Assembly: GCA_001599755.1 (NCBI GenBank)
Contig: BCHX01000001.1
Coordinates: forward strand, 4,464,001 to 4,528,000
Length of the DNA stretch: 64,000 bases
Direction: 5' to 3'
Origin: Gliomastix tumulicola
Lineage: Eukaryota > Ascomycota > Sordariomycetes > Hypocreales > Bionectriaceae
A program made the translations under genes and the position numbers. Of the stretch, positions 44,501 through 54,381 are shown piece by piece (position 1 is the first letter of the stretch; every line of letters begins with the position of its first letter). Below the pieces are notes generated by a model that saw nothing but the letters and a program-made list of their open reading frames with translations, searched no databases and was not told the DNA's origin.

Positions 44501-47500
44501 ATGTGTCTGCAGCGCGAACTGCTCAGACTACTTTCCAAGCTCAGTCTCAAACTGATCACTCCTTGACTGCCCCCACCAGTCCAGCCGAAACAGCCCTGCA
44601 TCTTGCATGGTCTTCCGTACTCAACATTGATCCGGGCAAGATCGGCCGTGAGAGCTCGTTTGTGCGGCTAGGAGGGGACTCCATCACAGCCATGCAAGTC
44701 GCAACACGATGCAGGAAGGACGGCTTCATCGTCAGTGTTGCAGCTCTTCTACGGAGAGACACGCTCGCCGAGTGCGCTGCGGAGGTTGAGATTGTCCGAG
44801 AGACAGTTCCCGCGGCGATGCCTATCATGGGCGAGGCCGAGGAGTCCATCTTCCGGTCACTGTCTCCCATACAGGTATTTATGGCAGCGAATGGGGGCCC
44901 GGCGTCACACAACCAGTTCAACCAGGCGTTGCTCCTAGAAGTCGACCAGAACATCAAGAAGAAGGGCATTTCCCCGATGCATATCCGGGAAGCTCTTGAT
45001 AAAATAGTCGCACATCATGCAATGCTCAGGTCCCGCTTCTCTCGGGTCACAGATACAGAGGGTAACGAGACACTCGTCCAGAAGATTGCTCCGGCTCGAC
45101 AACGAGATATCAACGGGGAAGTTCCCTGGCGCTTCCGTCTGCACGATCATGCTGGGGCGGAAGCTAATATTGAGTCCATTGCTTCCATGTCGCAGACAAG
45201 CCTTGATATCGTCGAGGGACCCATCTTCGCTGCCGATGTCATTATCACAAATCAAGGGCAGGTGTCCATCTTCCTGGTGGCCCATCATCTTGCGATCGAC
45301 CTAGTGTCGTGGAGAATTCTCAAGGAGGATCTGGAGGCACTGCTTCTCGATGAAAGCTATGCACTACCCCCGAGCCTTCCATTTCCTCTCTGGCTACAGC
45401 ATCAGCGTGGCATAGTGAGCAATATAAGAGCAGGGTCAGCAGAGGGCCGCCTCCCCCCTTGGCCAAAGGCCAACCGTCTGTATTGGAATATGCAGGATGT
45501 CCTGCCCACGATTGCAGATTCGCTTCAGATAGAGCTGAAGCTCTCTCACGAGTGGACAAGCTTGATAATGGGGCCAGCTTGCAACACACCGTTCAATACA
45601 ACGCCTGCCGTACTCATGTTGACGGCTCTCGTCCTGTCTTTCCTGCGTGTGTTTCCCGATAGAGGCATACCAACGATATACTGCGAAGGGCACGGCAGAA
45701 GCACTGGCAGTTCCAACAAGTCGTTTGATACGTCTCGCACTATAGGCTGGTTCACCACTTTATTCCCCCTCATCATATCCAACATTAGTGTAGACGCATG
45801 CCTGGAAGCTGTTGTGGTAGCTGTCAAGGACTGCTATCAAGATGCCTCTGAAGGGGCGGCAGAGAAATTTGCAGTCCAAGTGCTGGACGAACGGAATTCA
45901 GCATCCTTCAAAAGGGCTGATATTGAGTTGCTCTTCAATTTTTCTGGTCGCCTGCACCAGGTCACGCGTGATGAGTCTCTCCTTCGACTTCAGAGTGATG
46001 GACTGTCGGCTCGCCATGACAACATCTCCGGTGACGCCGAGCAAACCGGGCTACTGAGTGTGTTCGCTTCCATCAATCAAGATGAGAGACTTGTCTTGAC
46101 GCTTGACTACAGCCGCCACATGGCCCATCGAGACAGCATTGTTCGCTGGATTCAAAGCGAGCTTCTCAGCTGCTTTGGAGAGATCGTGTCCAGCCTTCCC
46201 GGAAATCCCTATCGTCTCACAGCAAGTGAACTACCACTGTTGAACTTGGCAGCTCCCGGCAGCCTGCGGTATCTTCATTTCCGTCTTGACGAACATGGCG
46301 TGGCTCAAGACAACGTCGAGTCGATATATCCTTGTACTGCTCTGCAAGAAGGCATATTATTCGCCCAGCTCAAGGGCGGTCCGAATACCCACGTTTATCT
46401 CAACCGGTTCGCGTCAAAGTTGACTGCTAATACGAGATTTGGATCTGAACAGGAGGAACTGGATATCGATAGGATATGTGACGCTTGGAGGACTGTCTGC
46501 CAGGCTCATCCTATCTTGCGAACCATTTTCATCAGTGGTCTTGCTAAACAGGGCGCATTTCAGCAGATCGTCCTCAAGCGCTGTGAGCCGTCCATAACGG
46601 TCAAACAGATGCCTAAAAACGAGCCGACGGCCTCGCAAGTCATACAAGGCTCAGAGCAGCCGTCACTAGATCCGACGAAACCGCCCCATCACTTGACCCT
46701 CTATCGTGAGTCGGCGTCGGTCGTGTATGCTGTGCTAGACATTAGCCATGCAGTCGCAGATGCAAGATCATTCCACGCCATTTGGGCGCAAATCGCCGCG
46801 GGCTACGCGTCCAGCGGTAGTGTCACACTACGGCAAGGCAGGCCATTTTCGGACTATGTCGTGTGGTTGCAGAGGAACGAAACGGAGGTGCAGCAGTATT
46901 GGAAGCAGTATTTGATGGGGACCAGTCTCTGCATCCTCCAACAAGGTCCATCCACTGACCTCGGCCATGGAACGCGAAAGTTGCTTGTTCCTTTCGTCGA
47001 CGCTCGTCGTCTCAACCTTTTCTGTCAGGATCAGAGCATCACCGTGGCTATGTTCGCGCAAGCCGCGTGGGCGGTTACCCTGAAATTATACACTGGCCTC
47101 TCACAAATTTGCTTTGGATGTCTTCGATCCGACCAGGAAGCACTACCCGGGGCAGCGAGTATCCTAGGGCCACTAATATCGATGTTGCCTTGCAAATTCA
47201 ACTTCGACGATTTGATGAACGCAACCGTCAAGACCCTGCTTGAGACGTCCCGGCACGACACATCGATCGCCATGAAGCACTCCGGATGCTCTTTAGCCAG
47301 GCTACATGACGAGTTGGGCTTGTCCGAATCACCGCTGTTCGACACCGTCATGACCATCCAGCACGCCTGGCCAGCCAACCTCAGCGGTGGCCGTGATGAC
47401 CTGGTCATCGAGACCGTAGATGCCGTGGACCCTTGCGAGTACTCTATCCTCGTTGGTGTGCAGTACTCTGAAGACAAGCTGCTCGTCGGGCTCTCGTATC

Positions 47501-47946
47501 AACACACAAAGGTGTCTGACTCTTTGGTCGAGAGTATTGCTGGCACATTTGGTAGAGTTATCGAGACCATGATCGAGAGGCCCAATAAGCCGCTCCTGGA
47601 TCTTCTAGAATCCTGCTCTCCAAGGCTGGGTCAGGACATTGTTGAAAGATGGAGCGACAGACACTCGACGAGTGTCAATGTCACTGGCCATGGCCCTCTG
47701 GGTACCTTGACAGATCTCGAGTCTGCGATGCGACAAGCGTGGGCGGCCGTGCTCGGCATTCCAGAGCATTCAATTCGCCCCAATGACGACTTCTTCCGCA
47801 TGGGTGGCAACTCCATGCGAGCAGCGCGACTTGTGACTGCGCTCAGAAACTCAGGCTATTCGTTTGTCCTCGCCGATGTCTTTCGGGCCTCCACTCTTGG
47901 TGGGATGTCAATCAGGATGGTACCACTGCCGCCTGGCTGCTCCTGA
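41563..47946 (+). CDS. Nonribosomal peptide synthetase, C-A-T-E-C-T
   Basis: Single exon, 2127 aa. I place the start at the ATG at 41563 (GTCACCATGG); the frame opens at a TTG 15 nt earlier, preceded by an in-frame TGA at 41542. Domains: C (about 15-430; PCTPLQ, HHALFDYH), A (about 455-975; FTSGSTGQPKG, NSWGPCE, YRTGDLARY, ITASGK-type A10 as VTASGKVDR), T (GGDSI at about 1037), E (HHLAIDLVSW, EGHGRS, RTIGWFTT; about 1095-1555), C (about 1580-2010; YPCTALQ, SHAVADARS), T (GGNSM, about 2081). The A domain keeps the amino-acid-binding Asp in AWDA (D652). It should activate one amino acid, epimerise it to D, and use the N-terminal C domain to accept an acyl chain, plausibly from the divergent PKS (inference). 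The second module has no A domain and no TE follows. Confidence 0.93.
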   Translation: MANLGIINDAALAQICETCKVSPNDVEDTYPCTPLQAGMLVDSAPYMHTLVQSVDPSVDLDLLCRAIDQVVMLNSTLRTRIVYCDGVGLLQVVMRKGLSVLFSMETNVEQFLESDRSPNPGLGAALAGFALVGGVGEKKLVTTMHHALFDYHVVRFFVEDIWSVYQGTPPTTRAPFKDFVQMCSSIDAKAATAFWKSRFKAGASTFPLVPSQHAPLSTERVTREVSFANGSMHQPQSAISMPAYLEAAWALTLSDYTSSDSIAFGYVLSGRHSCPAAETTFGPTLATVPVQVHLRRSMTIQQLVKERTTSRREISRSVFQQYGLANIRNCVDEEARQAIDFQSVLNILHQPGTSGLDTPGLTVDRDRSQDPPKAYPLVLLCSIDGGNVLVKAYFDKVVLAQAQVHRILRQLEHRLKQLIGSPHSTPLKRLPCLNFGDTIELTDWNMKSLLEEPGQRCLHDLVALQSDQYPDHLAVDAWDGKATYRELLTMADNLAGEISLHKDAVAAEEPGCFILERSLSLIVAALAIMKIGGTCVPIDPSLPSARKEAILRLCGARLVLTTPEYPEEFGSSCKKHAFVLNRAPRTAVEKPPASIHDSHRAAYMLFTSGSTGQPKGVVLEHRSLASSLTSFGKTVDWGTGTRALQFSSPAWDACVLETLGPLLVGGCVCIPSAQERESGLGDYIKSAGVDFALLTPASLRNLAPEDVLPTLQTLVSAGEPITRKVFETWSGKVRLFNSWGPCEGSIMASIAELSPDCKYPDTIGTAVGCSIWIVDPEDVNRLLPIGAVGEMLIDGPGVARGYHNAPELTETAFIRPPSFVSTGRGRHTSSRLYRTGDLARYNADGSIAFCGRRDDQVKIRGQRFELGEVEAVLISHQAVGEVVVTIHQMTPNSIGRDLIAIFTLSDISSQHGASPSVLELEQLSLDENSRHQLDAIQKFTKSHLPSYMVPTVWFPVGLMPVTASGKVDRVKIKSWLSQVDVSAARTAQTTFQAQSQTDHSLTAPTSPAETALHLAWSSVLNIDPGKIGRESSFVRLGGDSITAMQVATRCRKDGFIVSVAALLRRDTLAECAAEVEIVRETVPAAMPIMGEAEESIFRSLSPIQVFMAANGGPASHNQFNQALLLEVDQNIKKKGISPMHIREALDKIVAHHAMLRSRFSRVTDTEGNETLVQKIAPARQRDINGEVPWRFRLHDHAGAEANIESIASMSQTSLDIVEGPIFAADVIITNQGQVSIFLVAHHLAIDLVSWRILKEDLEALLLDESYALPPSLPFPLWLQHQRGIVSNIRAGSAEGRLPPWPKANRLYWNMQDVLPTIADSLQIELKLSHEWTSLIMGPACNTPFNTTPAVLMLTALVLSFLRVFPDRGIPTIYCEGHGRSTGSSNKSFDTSRTIGWFTTLFPLIISNISVDACLEAVVVAVKDCYQDASEGAAEKFAVQVLDERNSASFKRADIELLFNFSGRLHQVTRDESLLRLQSDGLSARHDNISGDAEQTGLLSVFASINQDERLVLTLDYSRHMAHRDSIVRWIQSELLSCFGEIVSSLPGNPYRLTASELPLLNLAAPGSLRYLHFRLDEHGVAQDNVESIYPCTALQEGILFAQLKGGPNTHVYLNRFASKLTANTRFGSEQEELDIDRICDAWRTVCQAHPILRTIFISGLAKQGAFQQIVLKRCEPSITVKQMPKNEPTASQVIQGSEQPSLDPTKPPHHLTLYRESASVVYAVLDISHAVADARSFHAIWAQIAAGYASSGSVTLRQGRPFSDYVVWLQRNETEVQQYWKQYLMGTSLCILQQGPSTDLGHGTRKLLVPFVDARRLNLFCQDQSITVAMFAQAAWAVTLKLYTGLSQICFGCLRSDQEALPGAASILGPLISMLPCKFNFDDLMNATVKTLLETSRHDTSIAMKHSGCSLARLHDELGLSESPLFDTVMTIQHAWPANLSGGRDDLVIETVDAVDPCEYSILVGVQYSEDKLLVGLSYQHTKVSDSLVESIAGTFGRVIETMIERPNKPLLDLLESCSPRLGQDIVERWSDRHSTSVNVTGHGPLGTLTDLESAMRQAWAAVLGIPEHSIRPNDDFFRMGGNSMRAARLVTALRNSGYSFVLADVFRASTLGGMSIRMVPLPPGCS

Positions 47947-48569
47947 TGGCTAATGGATGCACCACCGGATTTTTGTAGCGGAGTTAGCAATCCAATAGTT
48001 TCATAAGATGAGGCGTCCCGTCAGGAACTACTGTGTTCATGGCATGATTATGTAGGGTAGGTTCAGGACTGGACTGGAAGATTAAGGTGAAGTCCTCTCG
48101 CTCCTTCCTTCTATCTTGGTAAAATTGCACACGGTGGAAAAACTTAAGCTCCGTCCTCCCAGAAAACTCTCTCCATTGCTGAAATATTTCATCTTCCTCT
48201 GACGTCTTTGTAATTCGATGATAACTGCAGTATCCGCCACTGCCATAATCACCCGATGGAGCGAAATGCGCAAATCCCATCCGCGGTGATAAGCCCGGGT
48301 CTTACAATGGCCCCGTTCAGCTGCAGTGCGCTGCGCCTCAACGCTCAACCTCACAGGGAGATCAGCTGTGGCTCAGATGAGGGGGCTTTTTCATTTTCCC
48401 AGTCTCGGTGGCAAAGAGGACGACCGCTGCAGTGCGTCTACGCAGCTCGTCTCGAGAGTACAACAGCTAGCGACTGATATTCACCCGACGCGCTTATTTC
48501 TCCGTTATGATTGATTACGAGGGCCGCGTGTGAGGTTTGATCAGTCCTGCGTCGAATCGCCTCGCAGCC
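47947..48569. other. Intergenic region between NRPS and NLR-like gene
   Basis: 0.6 kb; 3' region of the NRPS and promoter of the NLR-like gene. No gene or RNA seen. Confidence 0.55.
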
Positions 48570-51500
48570 ATGCGCCAGCTCGCGTCTCGCTTGAAGCGCC
48601 CTTTCGGCCGCGGGAAAGATCAGTCTCAGAGTCATGGTGAATCGAGCACGCCCTCACAGACTCAAAGCCCTCAAGCCGACGCTGCCGGTACGCCAGACGC
48701 TGTCCCGGCATCCGCTGGGACCGGGAACGAGGCCGAGCGGGATCCAGATGAGGCCGTCGGCATCCTTGCGTCTGTCGCCCAGGTACAGGCGGTCAGACTT
48801 GCTCCTCCCGCCGCGCCGGCAAGCCGGTCGAGATCCGCGTCATCTGCCAGAGCATCGACTGCGGAAACTGATGACGTGGCTGACCGACTATGGGATGAGG
48901 CCTACGACAAGATCAAAGCGGCGAGTGCAAATTTGGCTGCCAGCTACGAGCTCATACTCTCCGACACCTTCCAGCACGAAAGCGGGCAAGGAACGAACGG
49001 TCAGAATGTGGTGGAACAATCCGATCCCCAACAAAGACGCACGCAGATGGGCAAGATTGCGAAGCACATGCTTGATAAGAACCAGAAAGCCATGGAACGT
49101 GAAGCCAGGGCGCAATCCGCCATGAATATTGCATATTCACTCAAAGAGGCTATCGAGGTTGGGATGAAGGCAGTGCCTGCCGCCGCGCTAGCATGGGCGG
49201 CTGTCTGTGCTGCCTTGGGGATGATCAACGCGACGCTTGAAGAAATCGGTGCCGTCCAAGAGGGGTTGGGACATGTCATCAAACGAATGGTCTGGTACAC
49301 AAGTCTAGCCAATCACCTATTCAACAGTTCGAGGCAGATCGATACCCGATCGTCCCAACTCCTCGATTCGCTACGAAAGCTCGTCTTGGACATGTATCAG
49401 ACACTTCTAGACTTCTTGATGAGAGCTATCTGTCACATGGACAAGAACCACGTGCACCGCGCTTTGCAAAACGCCGTCCAGTGGTCTGGTTGGGCTAAGA
49501 GTCTACAGAACCTCGAGAAGGTGGAGAAGTTCACCGAGAACAAGATTGAGCAGTTCAACCAGAGATATGCAGGCTCTCATCTGGCTGCACTAGCCACTCA
49601 CCAGATCTCCAAAGACTATAGAGACCTGATGGGAATGCTACGTGTTCCCGGGATGGATCACGAGATAAAGGATCTTCGCACCCGGAAAAATGACCTGCTG
49701 GAGGACTCGTACAGATGGATTCTCACCCACGATACCTATGAACGATTTACAAAATGGAAGCACAATGCTAGCGAGGATGAGCCTGAATTGGCCGACGCGA
49801 GCCAAGTGCTCTGGCTACGGGGGGACCCAGGCAAGGGCAAGACGATGCTACTTGTGGGTATCATCAAGGAGCTGAAGGACGCTTTGGAGACTCGAGCTGA
49901 TGCACCAAATGCGGCATTCTTCTTCTGCCAAGCTACGGATTTCAGGCTGAACACGAGCATATCGGTCTTGAGGGGTCTTCTCTGGATGCTCGTCAAACAG
50001 GACGAGCGTCTCCTTGACCATCTTGATGAACTCCGGCAATATGGGCCTGATGTATTTGGGCACAGAACGGCGTTTCGTGTCCTGAGGGACATTCTTGAAA
50101 ATATCTTCCAGGACCCGCGCTTCACTCCTACGTATCTTGTAATTGATGCGTTGGATGAGTGCCGAGGGGACGGATCGAGCCCGGGTGACCTCTTGGAGTT
50201 CATCAATGACTCGTCTAGAGCCCACCCCGGAGTGATCAAGTGGCTGGTCTCAAGCCGCAACGAACCTGATATCCAGGACCAACTTGAACAGCACAGAGAG
50301 ATATCCGTCTCTCTTGAGATCAATGATCAGTCTGTGGGCGAAGCGGTCAATGCCTTCATCGACTTCAAAATGGAGGGGCTCGCCAAAGCGTGGTATAACA
50401 AACACAAAGGCCAAGGGGAGGCCACACGGAGGAAAATCGAGGAGATCAAAGAAGACATGGCAAGAGATATGAAGTCCAAGGCTGAAGGGACCTTCTTGTG
50501 GGTTGCTTTGGTCTTCAAGCAGATTGGCTCTCGCTCCGCCCAGGACGCTTTGAAGCAGGTTCGGAACCAGGTGTCTGGTTTGAGAAGTATCTACGCCGGC
50601 ATGATGCAACGGATTCTCGCAGACGAGGACATGAGCCAAAAGTGTCGGAATATTCTGCTCGCTCTGGTCAATGCTTACAGGCCGCCCTCAGTGCCAGAAC
50701 TTGCAGTGCTCGCAGGTCTCGATGACCTTGATTATCATGAGGACATCGTGAGGTCTTGTGGGCTCCTGACTATAAGTCATGAAGGCGCAACAGTCCACTT
50801 TGTGCACCAGTCTGCCAAGGACTTTCTGACACTAGATCTCAGCGACGACATCAACCGTGATTGGAAAGGCATACTCGATCAGATTTTTGAGAATGGACAC
50901 CAAGATGGGCACAGGATGATGGTACAGAACTCTCTCGGCGTTTTAGAAAACGAGCTGGAGACAAATATGTATCATCTTTCCTCTCACACGATATCACTGG
51001 AGATGGCGATAGTCTCGAAACCGGACCCCGACCCTTTGCAACGTCTCGGCTATGCCTCGCTGTATTGGATCGACCATCTTACGATGGCCACTGCCAACCG
51101 TTCGAATCAAGTTTCGATTCCAATCAGCCTTCTCTCCGACGACGGCCAGGTTCTTCTATTCTTGCGTCACAAGTTTCTCAACTGGCTCGAGAGCCTAAGT
51201 CTTCTCGGGGACATCTCTAAAGGTGTCACTGGCATTTCGCGACTAGTAGCTCAAGTGTCGGCCAGTAACGGCGAAGTCAAAGGGCTTGCCTTGGCTGCGT
51301 TCCTCCAAGATGCCTACCGATTCATCTTCGCCTATCGATCAGCTATCGAGAATTTCCCTCTCCAACTCTACACATCTTTGATTTTCTTCTGCCCGTCAGA
51401 AAGTGTCATCAAGAGTCAATTTCAGTCCGATGCGCGAAGCTGGGTCAGTATCGTCGGGCATGGCTTGATGAATCAGTGGGATAGCTGCCTCCATGTTTTG

Positions 51501-53522
51501 GAGGGTCATCCAGATGAAATCCAGGCTATGGCGCTTTCATATGACGGCAACTTCTTGATTGCAACAGCTGATCGTCAAGGCATTATCAAAATCTGGGAAC
51601 GGAGAACTGGGCGCTGCGTTGAAACAACGAAGGTAGTGACTCAGGAGTCCATTGACGAATCAGCACTGGCATTCTCTCGTGACGGGAAGTCGCTTGCGGT
51701 TGGCCAAGACTTCAAGGTCATGGTTCTCGATCTTCATACCACAGAAGTGATATCCTCATTCAGCACGGTGACCGGAGCACATCTCATCCGGTTCTCGGAG
51801 GACGATTCCAATTTGCTAATTACAGATGGTTGGACAATCAATATCAGATCACCAAATGGAGAAGATAAAGGAGAGATGGAAACATTTGAGTGCTATGCGC
51901 TCTCCGAAGATGCTTCGCTTTTTTTGACATGCGAGGATGTCGATTCGACTGTGGTGGTGCTCTGGAATACCCAAACCCAGACGATCAATTCTCAATGGGA
52001 TACTGGGAACAGAATCACGGCCCTAGCCATATCACACGACTCTCAGACTGTTGCCTCCTGGGGTTCGGGTTCTGTTAGAGTCTGGAGTCAAAAGAGCAGA
52101 ACGCTCATCCATACCGTCACAGCCGACAGAGCCTCGATGCTGAGCCGGTTGTCCATCTCCCATGATGGACGCCACGTCGCATGGGAGAGCCGTGAGGACG
52201 ACCAAGCTTTTCTCACCTTCTCAGATGTTTCCAACGGACGTGCTGTAGAGTGCGTGGCAATACATGGCAACTACCATGCCAGATCACATGTCACGGACGA
52301 TGGCCGACAGCTGATTGCTAGCCATGGGCTAAGCACCGTCGCAATCTGGGAACTCGAGCTGAACAAGACTCAAGAAGAGATTTACGAAGCTCGCAGATCC
52401 CCTTCTGACCTTCTGTATTCAGTCGTCCTCGGCAGTCAGCAATACATCGTTTCGCTGGTCAGTTCGGGGGGGTTTGGCGGCTACCTTGAGCATCACAGCG
52501 CAAAGCTGTGGAACCTACAGACTGGCCAAATAGACGCCGCGGTTGACAGCGCTGTGATACCAAAAGTTCGCACTGCCTCGAACGTCATCTCGTTCATCAG
52601 CGAAGATGGCATCTATCTGCTCGACACCAAGAACCCCGGTCGCAGGGTAGAACGCTGCGTTACGAAAGGCCGCTTTCAAAGCTACTGCTTCTCTCGCGAT
52701 GGCTCGTTGCTGGCAACTATTTCGAGCACGGACGAGAAGCGCACGGTGGCTGTGTGGAATGTTTCAGATGGGGAGTTGAAGTTCACAGATTCCGTCCTCG
52801 TGAATAGACGGACTGCAGCCAGTGGTTACCTGTGCTTCACTGGTGGTGACAAGTACTTGTTATGCGTCATCAATGGAAAAGGGCTCTTGATGTGGGACAT
52901 GGATGGGCAGTGTATCTATGAAGAGGAGGTCAGAGGTTGGTTTGTCACCACTCTCCCCCCTGATGGAAACACGTTTGTGGCTGCCTTTGAACGCAACGAT
53001 CGGCTCGAGGTCCGAGACATCCCTAGCGGGAACTTGAAAGCAGCAATTGATTGCCCGTGTCGAAAATATCACCGGTGCGTCACTTGCTCCCCCGACACGG
53101 GGCTGATTGCGTTGTCGTCTTCTGATGACACGGTGAGGATATTCTCGACCCAGACTGGTCAGTGTCTGCAGCGCTTGCACACTCCTGGTGCCAGTCTCAC
53201 GGACCTCAGACTCAACCTCAACAGCTCGCCCGCGCTCCTGCACACGCGACTCGGGAGTATCGTCCTTGACCTTGAGACTCGTCACGAAAGCCGTCAGCAA
53301 GCCACATTCCAAGGTCTGAGCGTGTCGCCTGATCTGAGCTGGGTCACCTGGAAGAACAAACGACTACTCTATCTGCCTACGGATTATCAGCCGCTGATTA
53401 TTGGCAACGAGCCGAATGTTCTTGTCAGCGACACACACTTGACGGTTTCTATTGGGCGCCAGTCGGGGAGGGTTGTCACGTTGCGCTTTGACCCTGCGCA
53501 GTTTCCCGACTATGCTCTGTGA
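48570..53522 (+). CDS. NLR-like STAND protein: NACHT_N-NACHT-WD40
   Basis: Intronless, 1650 aa from ATG 48570 (MRQLASRLKRPFGR); the frame opens at a TTG 33 nt before. A Ser/Gln-rich tail (about 15-105) is followed by the fungal NACHT-associated N-terminal domain, marked by LWDEAYDKIKA..NLAASYE (about 115-330). NACHT: LRGDPGKGKTML Walker A at about 416-427, YLVIDALDEC Walker B at about 520-530, and a downstream LVSSRNEPDI sensor-type segment. WD40-type repeats begin at LEGHPDEIQAMALSYDG (about 980) and run to the end; several are divergent (KIW, VRVW, AVW, VRIF endings remain). Such proteins sense a ligand through the repeats, oligomerise through NACHT and trigger an effector domain; in fungi several act in non-self recognition. 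The N-terminal domain here is not HET, so a partner effector may exist. Confidence 0.93.
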   Translation: MRQLASRLKRPFGRGKDQSQSHGESSTPSQTQSPQADAAGTPDAVPASAGTGNEAERDPDEAVGILASVAQVQAVRLAPPAAPASRSRSASSARASTAETDDVADRLWDEAYDKIKAASANLAASYELILSDTFQHESGQGTNGQNVVEQSDPQQRRTQMGKIAKHMLDKNQKAMEREARAQSAMNIAYSLKEAIEVGMKAVPAAALAWAAVCAALGMINATLEEIGAVQEGLGHVIKRMVWYTSLANHLFNSSRQIDTRSSQLLDSLRKLVLDMYQTLLDFLMRAICHMDKNHVHRALQNAVQWSGWAKSLQNLEKVEKFTENKIEQFNQRYAGSHLAALATHQISKDYRDLMGMLRVPGMDHEIKDLRTRKNDLLEDSYRWILTHDTYERFTKWKHNASEDEPELADASQVLWLRGDPGKGKTMLLVGIIKELKDALETRADAPNAAFFFCQATDFRLNTSISVLRGLLWMLVKQDERLLDHLDELRQYGPDVFGHRTAFRVLRDILENIFQDPRFTPTYLVIDALDECRGDGSSPGDLLEFINDSSRAHPGVIKWLVSSRNEPDIQDQLEQHREISVSLEINDQSVGEAVNAFIDFKMEGLAKAWYNKHKGQGEATRRKIEEIKEDMARDMKSKAEGTFLWVALVFKQIGSRSAQDALKQVRNQVSGLRSIYAGMMQRILADEDMSQKCRNILLALVNAYRPPSVPELAVLAGLDDLDYHEDIVRSCGLLTISHEGATVHFVHQSAKDFLTLDLSDDINRDWKGILDQIFENGHQDGHRMMVQNSLGVLENELETNMYHLSSHTISLEMAIVSKPDPDPLQRLGYASLYWIDHLTMATANRSNQVSIPISLLSDDGQVLLFLRHKFLNWLESLSLLGDISKGVTGISRLVAQVSASNGEVKGLALAAFLQDAYRFIFAYRSAIENFPLQLYTSLIFFCPSESVIKSQFQSDARSWVSIVGHGLMNQWDSCLHVLEGHPDEIQAMALSYDGNFLIATADRQGIIKIWERRTGRCVETTKVVTQESIDESALAFSRDGKSLAVGQDFKVMVLDLHTTEVISSFSTVTGAHLIRFSEDDSNLLITDGWTINIRSPNGEDKGEMETFECYALSEDASLFLTCEDVDSTVVVLWNTQTQTINSQWDTGNRITALAISHDSQTVASWGSGSVRVWSQKSRTLIHTVTADRASMLSRLSISHDGRHVAWESREDDQAFLTFSDVSNGRAVECVAIHGNYHARSHVTDDGRQLIASHGLSTVAIWELELNKTQEEIYEARRSPSDLLYSVVLGSQQYIVSLVSSGGFGGYLEHHSAKLWNLQTGQIDAAVDSAVIPKVRTASNVISFISEDGIYLLDTKNPGRRVERCVTKGRFQSYCFSRDGSLLATISSTDEKRTVAVWNVSDGELKFTDSVLVNRRTAASGYLCFTGGDKYLLCVINGKGLLMWDMDGQCIYEEEVRGWFVTTLPPDGNTFVAAFERNDRLEVRDIPSGNLKAAIDCPCRKYHRCVTCSPDTGLIALSSSDDTVRIFSTQTGQCLQRLHTPGASLTDLRLNLNSSPALLHTRLGSIVLDLETRHESRQQATFQGLSVSPDLSWVTWKNKRLLYLPTDYQPLIIGNEPNVLVSDTHLTVSIGRQSGRVVTLRFDPAQFPDYAL

Positions 53523-54381
53523 GCTCTACGCTTGTCATGGGGACAGGTAGTCGTCTAGAGGACACTTCTGGTTCTATTGATAGTGAGGATAAGGATTTGA
53601 TGCTCATGATGAATGCATGAGCGAGAATGAATAGATACATAAGTTTTATGGTTTTAATGAGGGTAGGAACATGTGTTAGCGGTAGAACAGCGATAGCAAT
53701 CATATAAAGTCGGTATTTCGCGAATGTAACCGAGAACATGCTGCCGGTCCCTTACTTGGCCTCGAATAGCACCATAATTGGAAATGACTTCTTCTTACGG
53801 GCAGGTAGGTGCTTTTCGTTATCAATATGTGTCGGAGGATTTCCTCCGCAGTCAGACCTGAGCCTCAATCCGCAAAGGCCCGAGCCTGAGCCGGCATAAT
53901 TTTGTTCAAAAGGTGCACCGACTGACGGGCAGTGATCATCATGCATTGATACCCAACTGGGCCCACCTAAAAGACGACATGTGATGTGACACTGGCGCAG
54001 CAGTTGACTGGCACGCACACAGTTGAATAAATACTTTAGCCATAGGACCATACACTTTGGCTATGTATGTTGCTCAAGTTTTTCTTCAATGGCGTGCTTG
54101 GCAGGTGATTTAGTGTCGATCTGCCCCATCAAAGCTGGGGAGCTGAGTGGTTCGCACAGTAAGACGAGGCAACCACGCAAGACGAGGCGACTAAGAGGCA
54201 ACGCGCAACTGATGGATGCTAATGCCTTAAGCAGGAGCATGAACACTGGGGGGCGCCTGAATCCGAATCTTTTGCATCTCAACTCTCATTGCGTCGACGC
54301 ATCCACGTCTTCTTCTTCTTTATTGTTCAACGCCAGAGTCTTCTCTCCCACAGCAGCGCTCACACGCTCTCCATCAGAAGG
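53523..54381. other. Intergenic region without a supported gene
   Basis: 0.86 kb between the NLR-like and TPR-HET genes. Contains nothing I can support beyond the presumed promoter and a pyrimidine-rich leader (CTTCTTCTTCT) near 54308. Confidence 0.55.

Noticed and set aside
48537..48569. NLR-like start at the TTG at 48537
   Set aside because: Not an ATG; 48570 is the first ATG and gives a plausible N-terminus.
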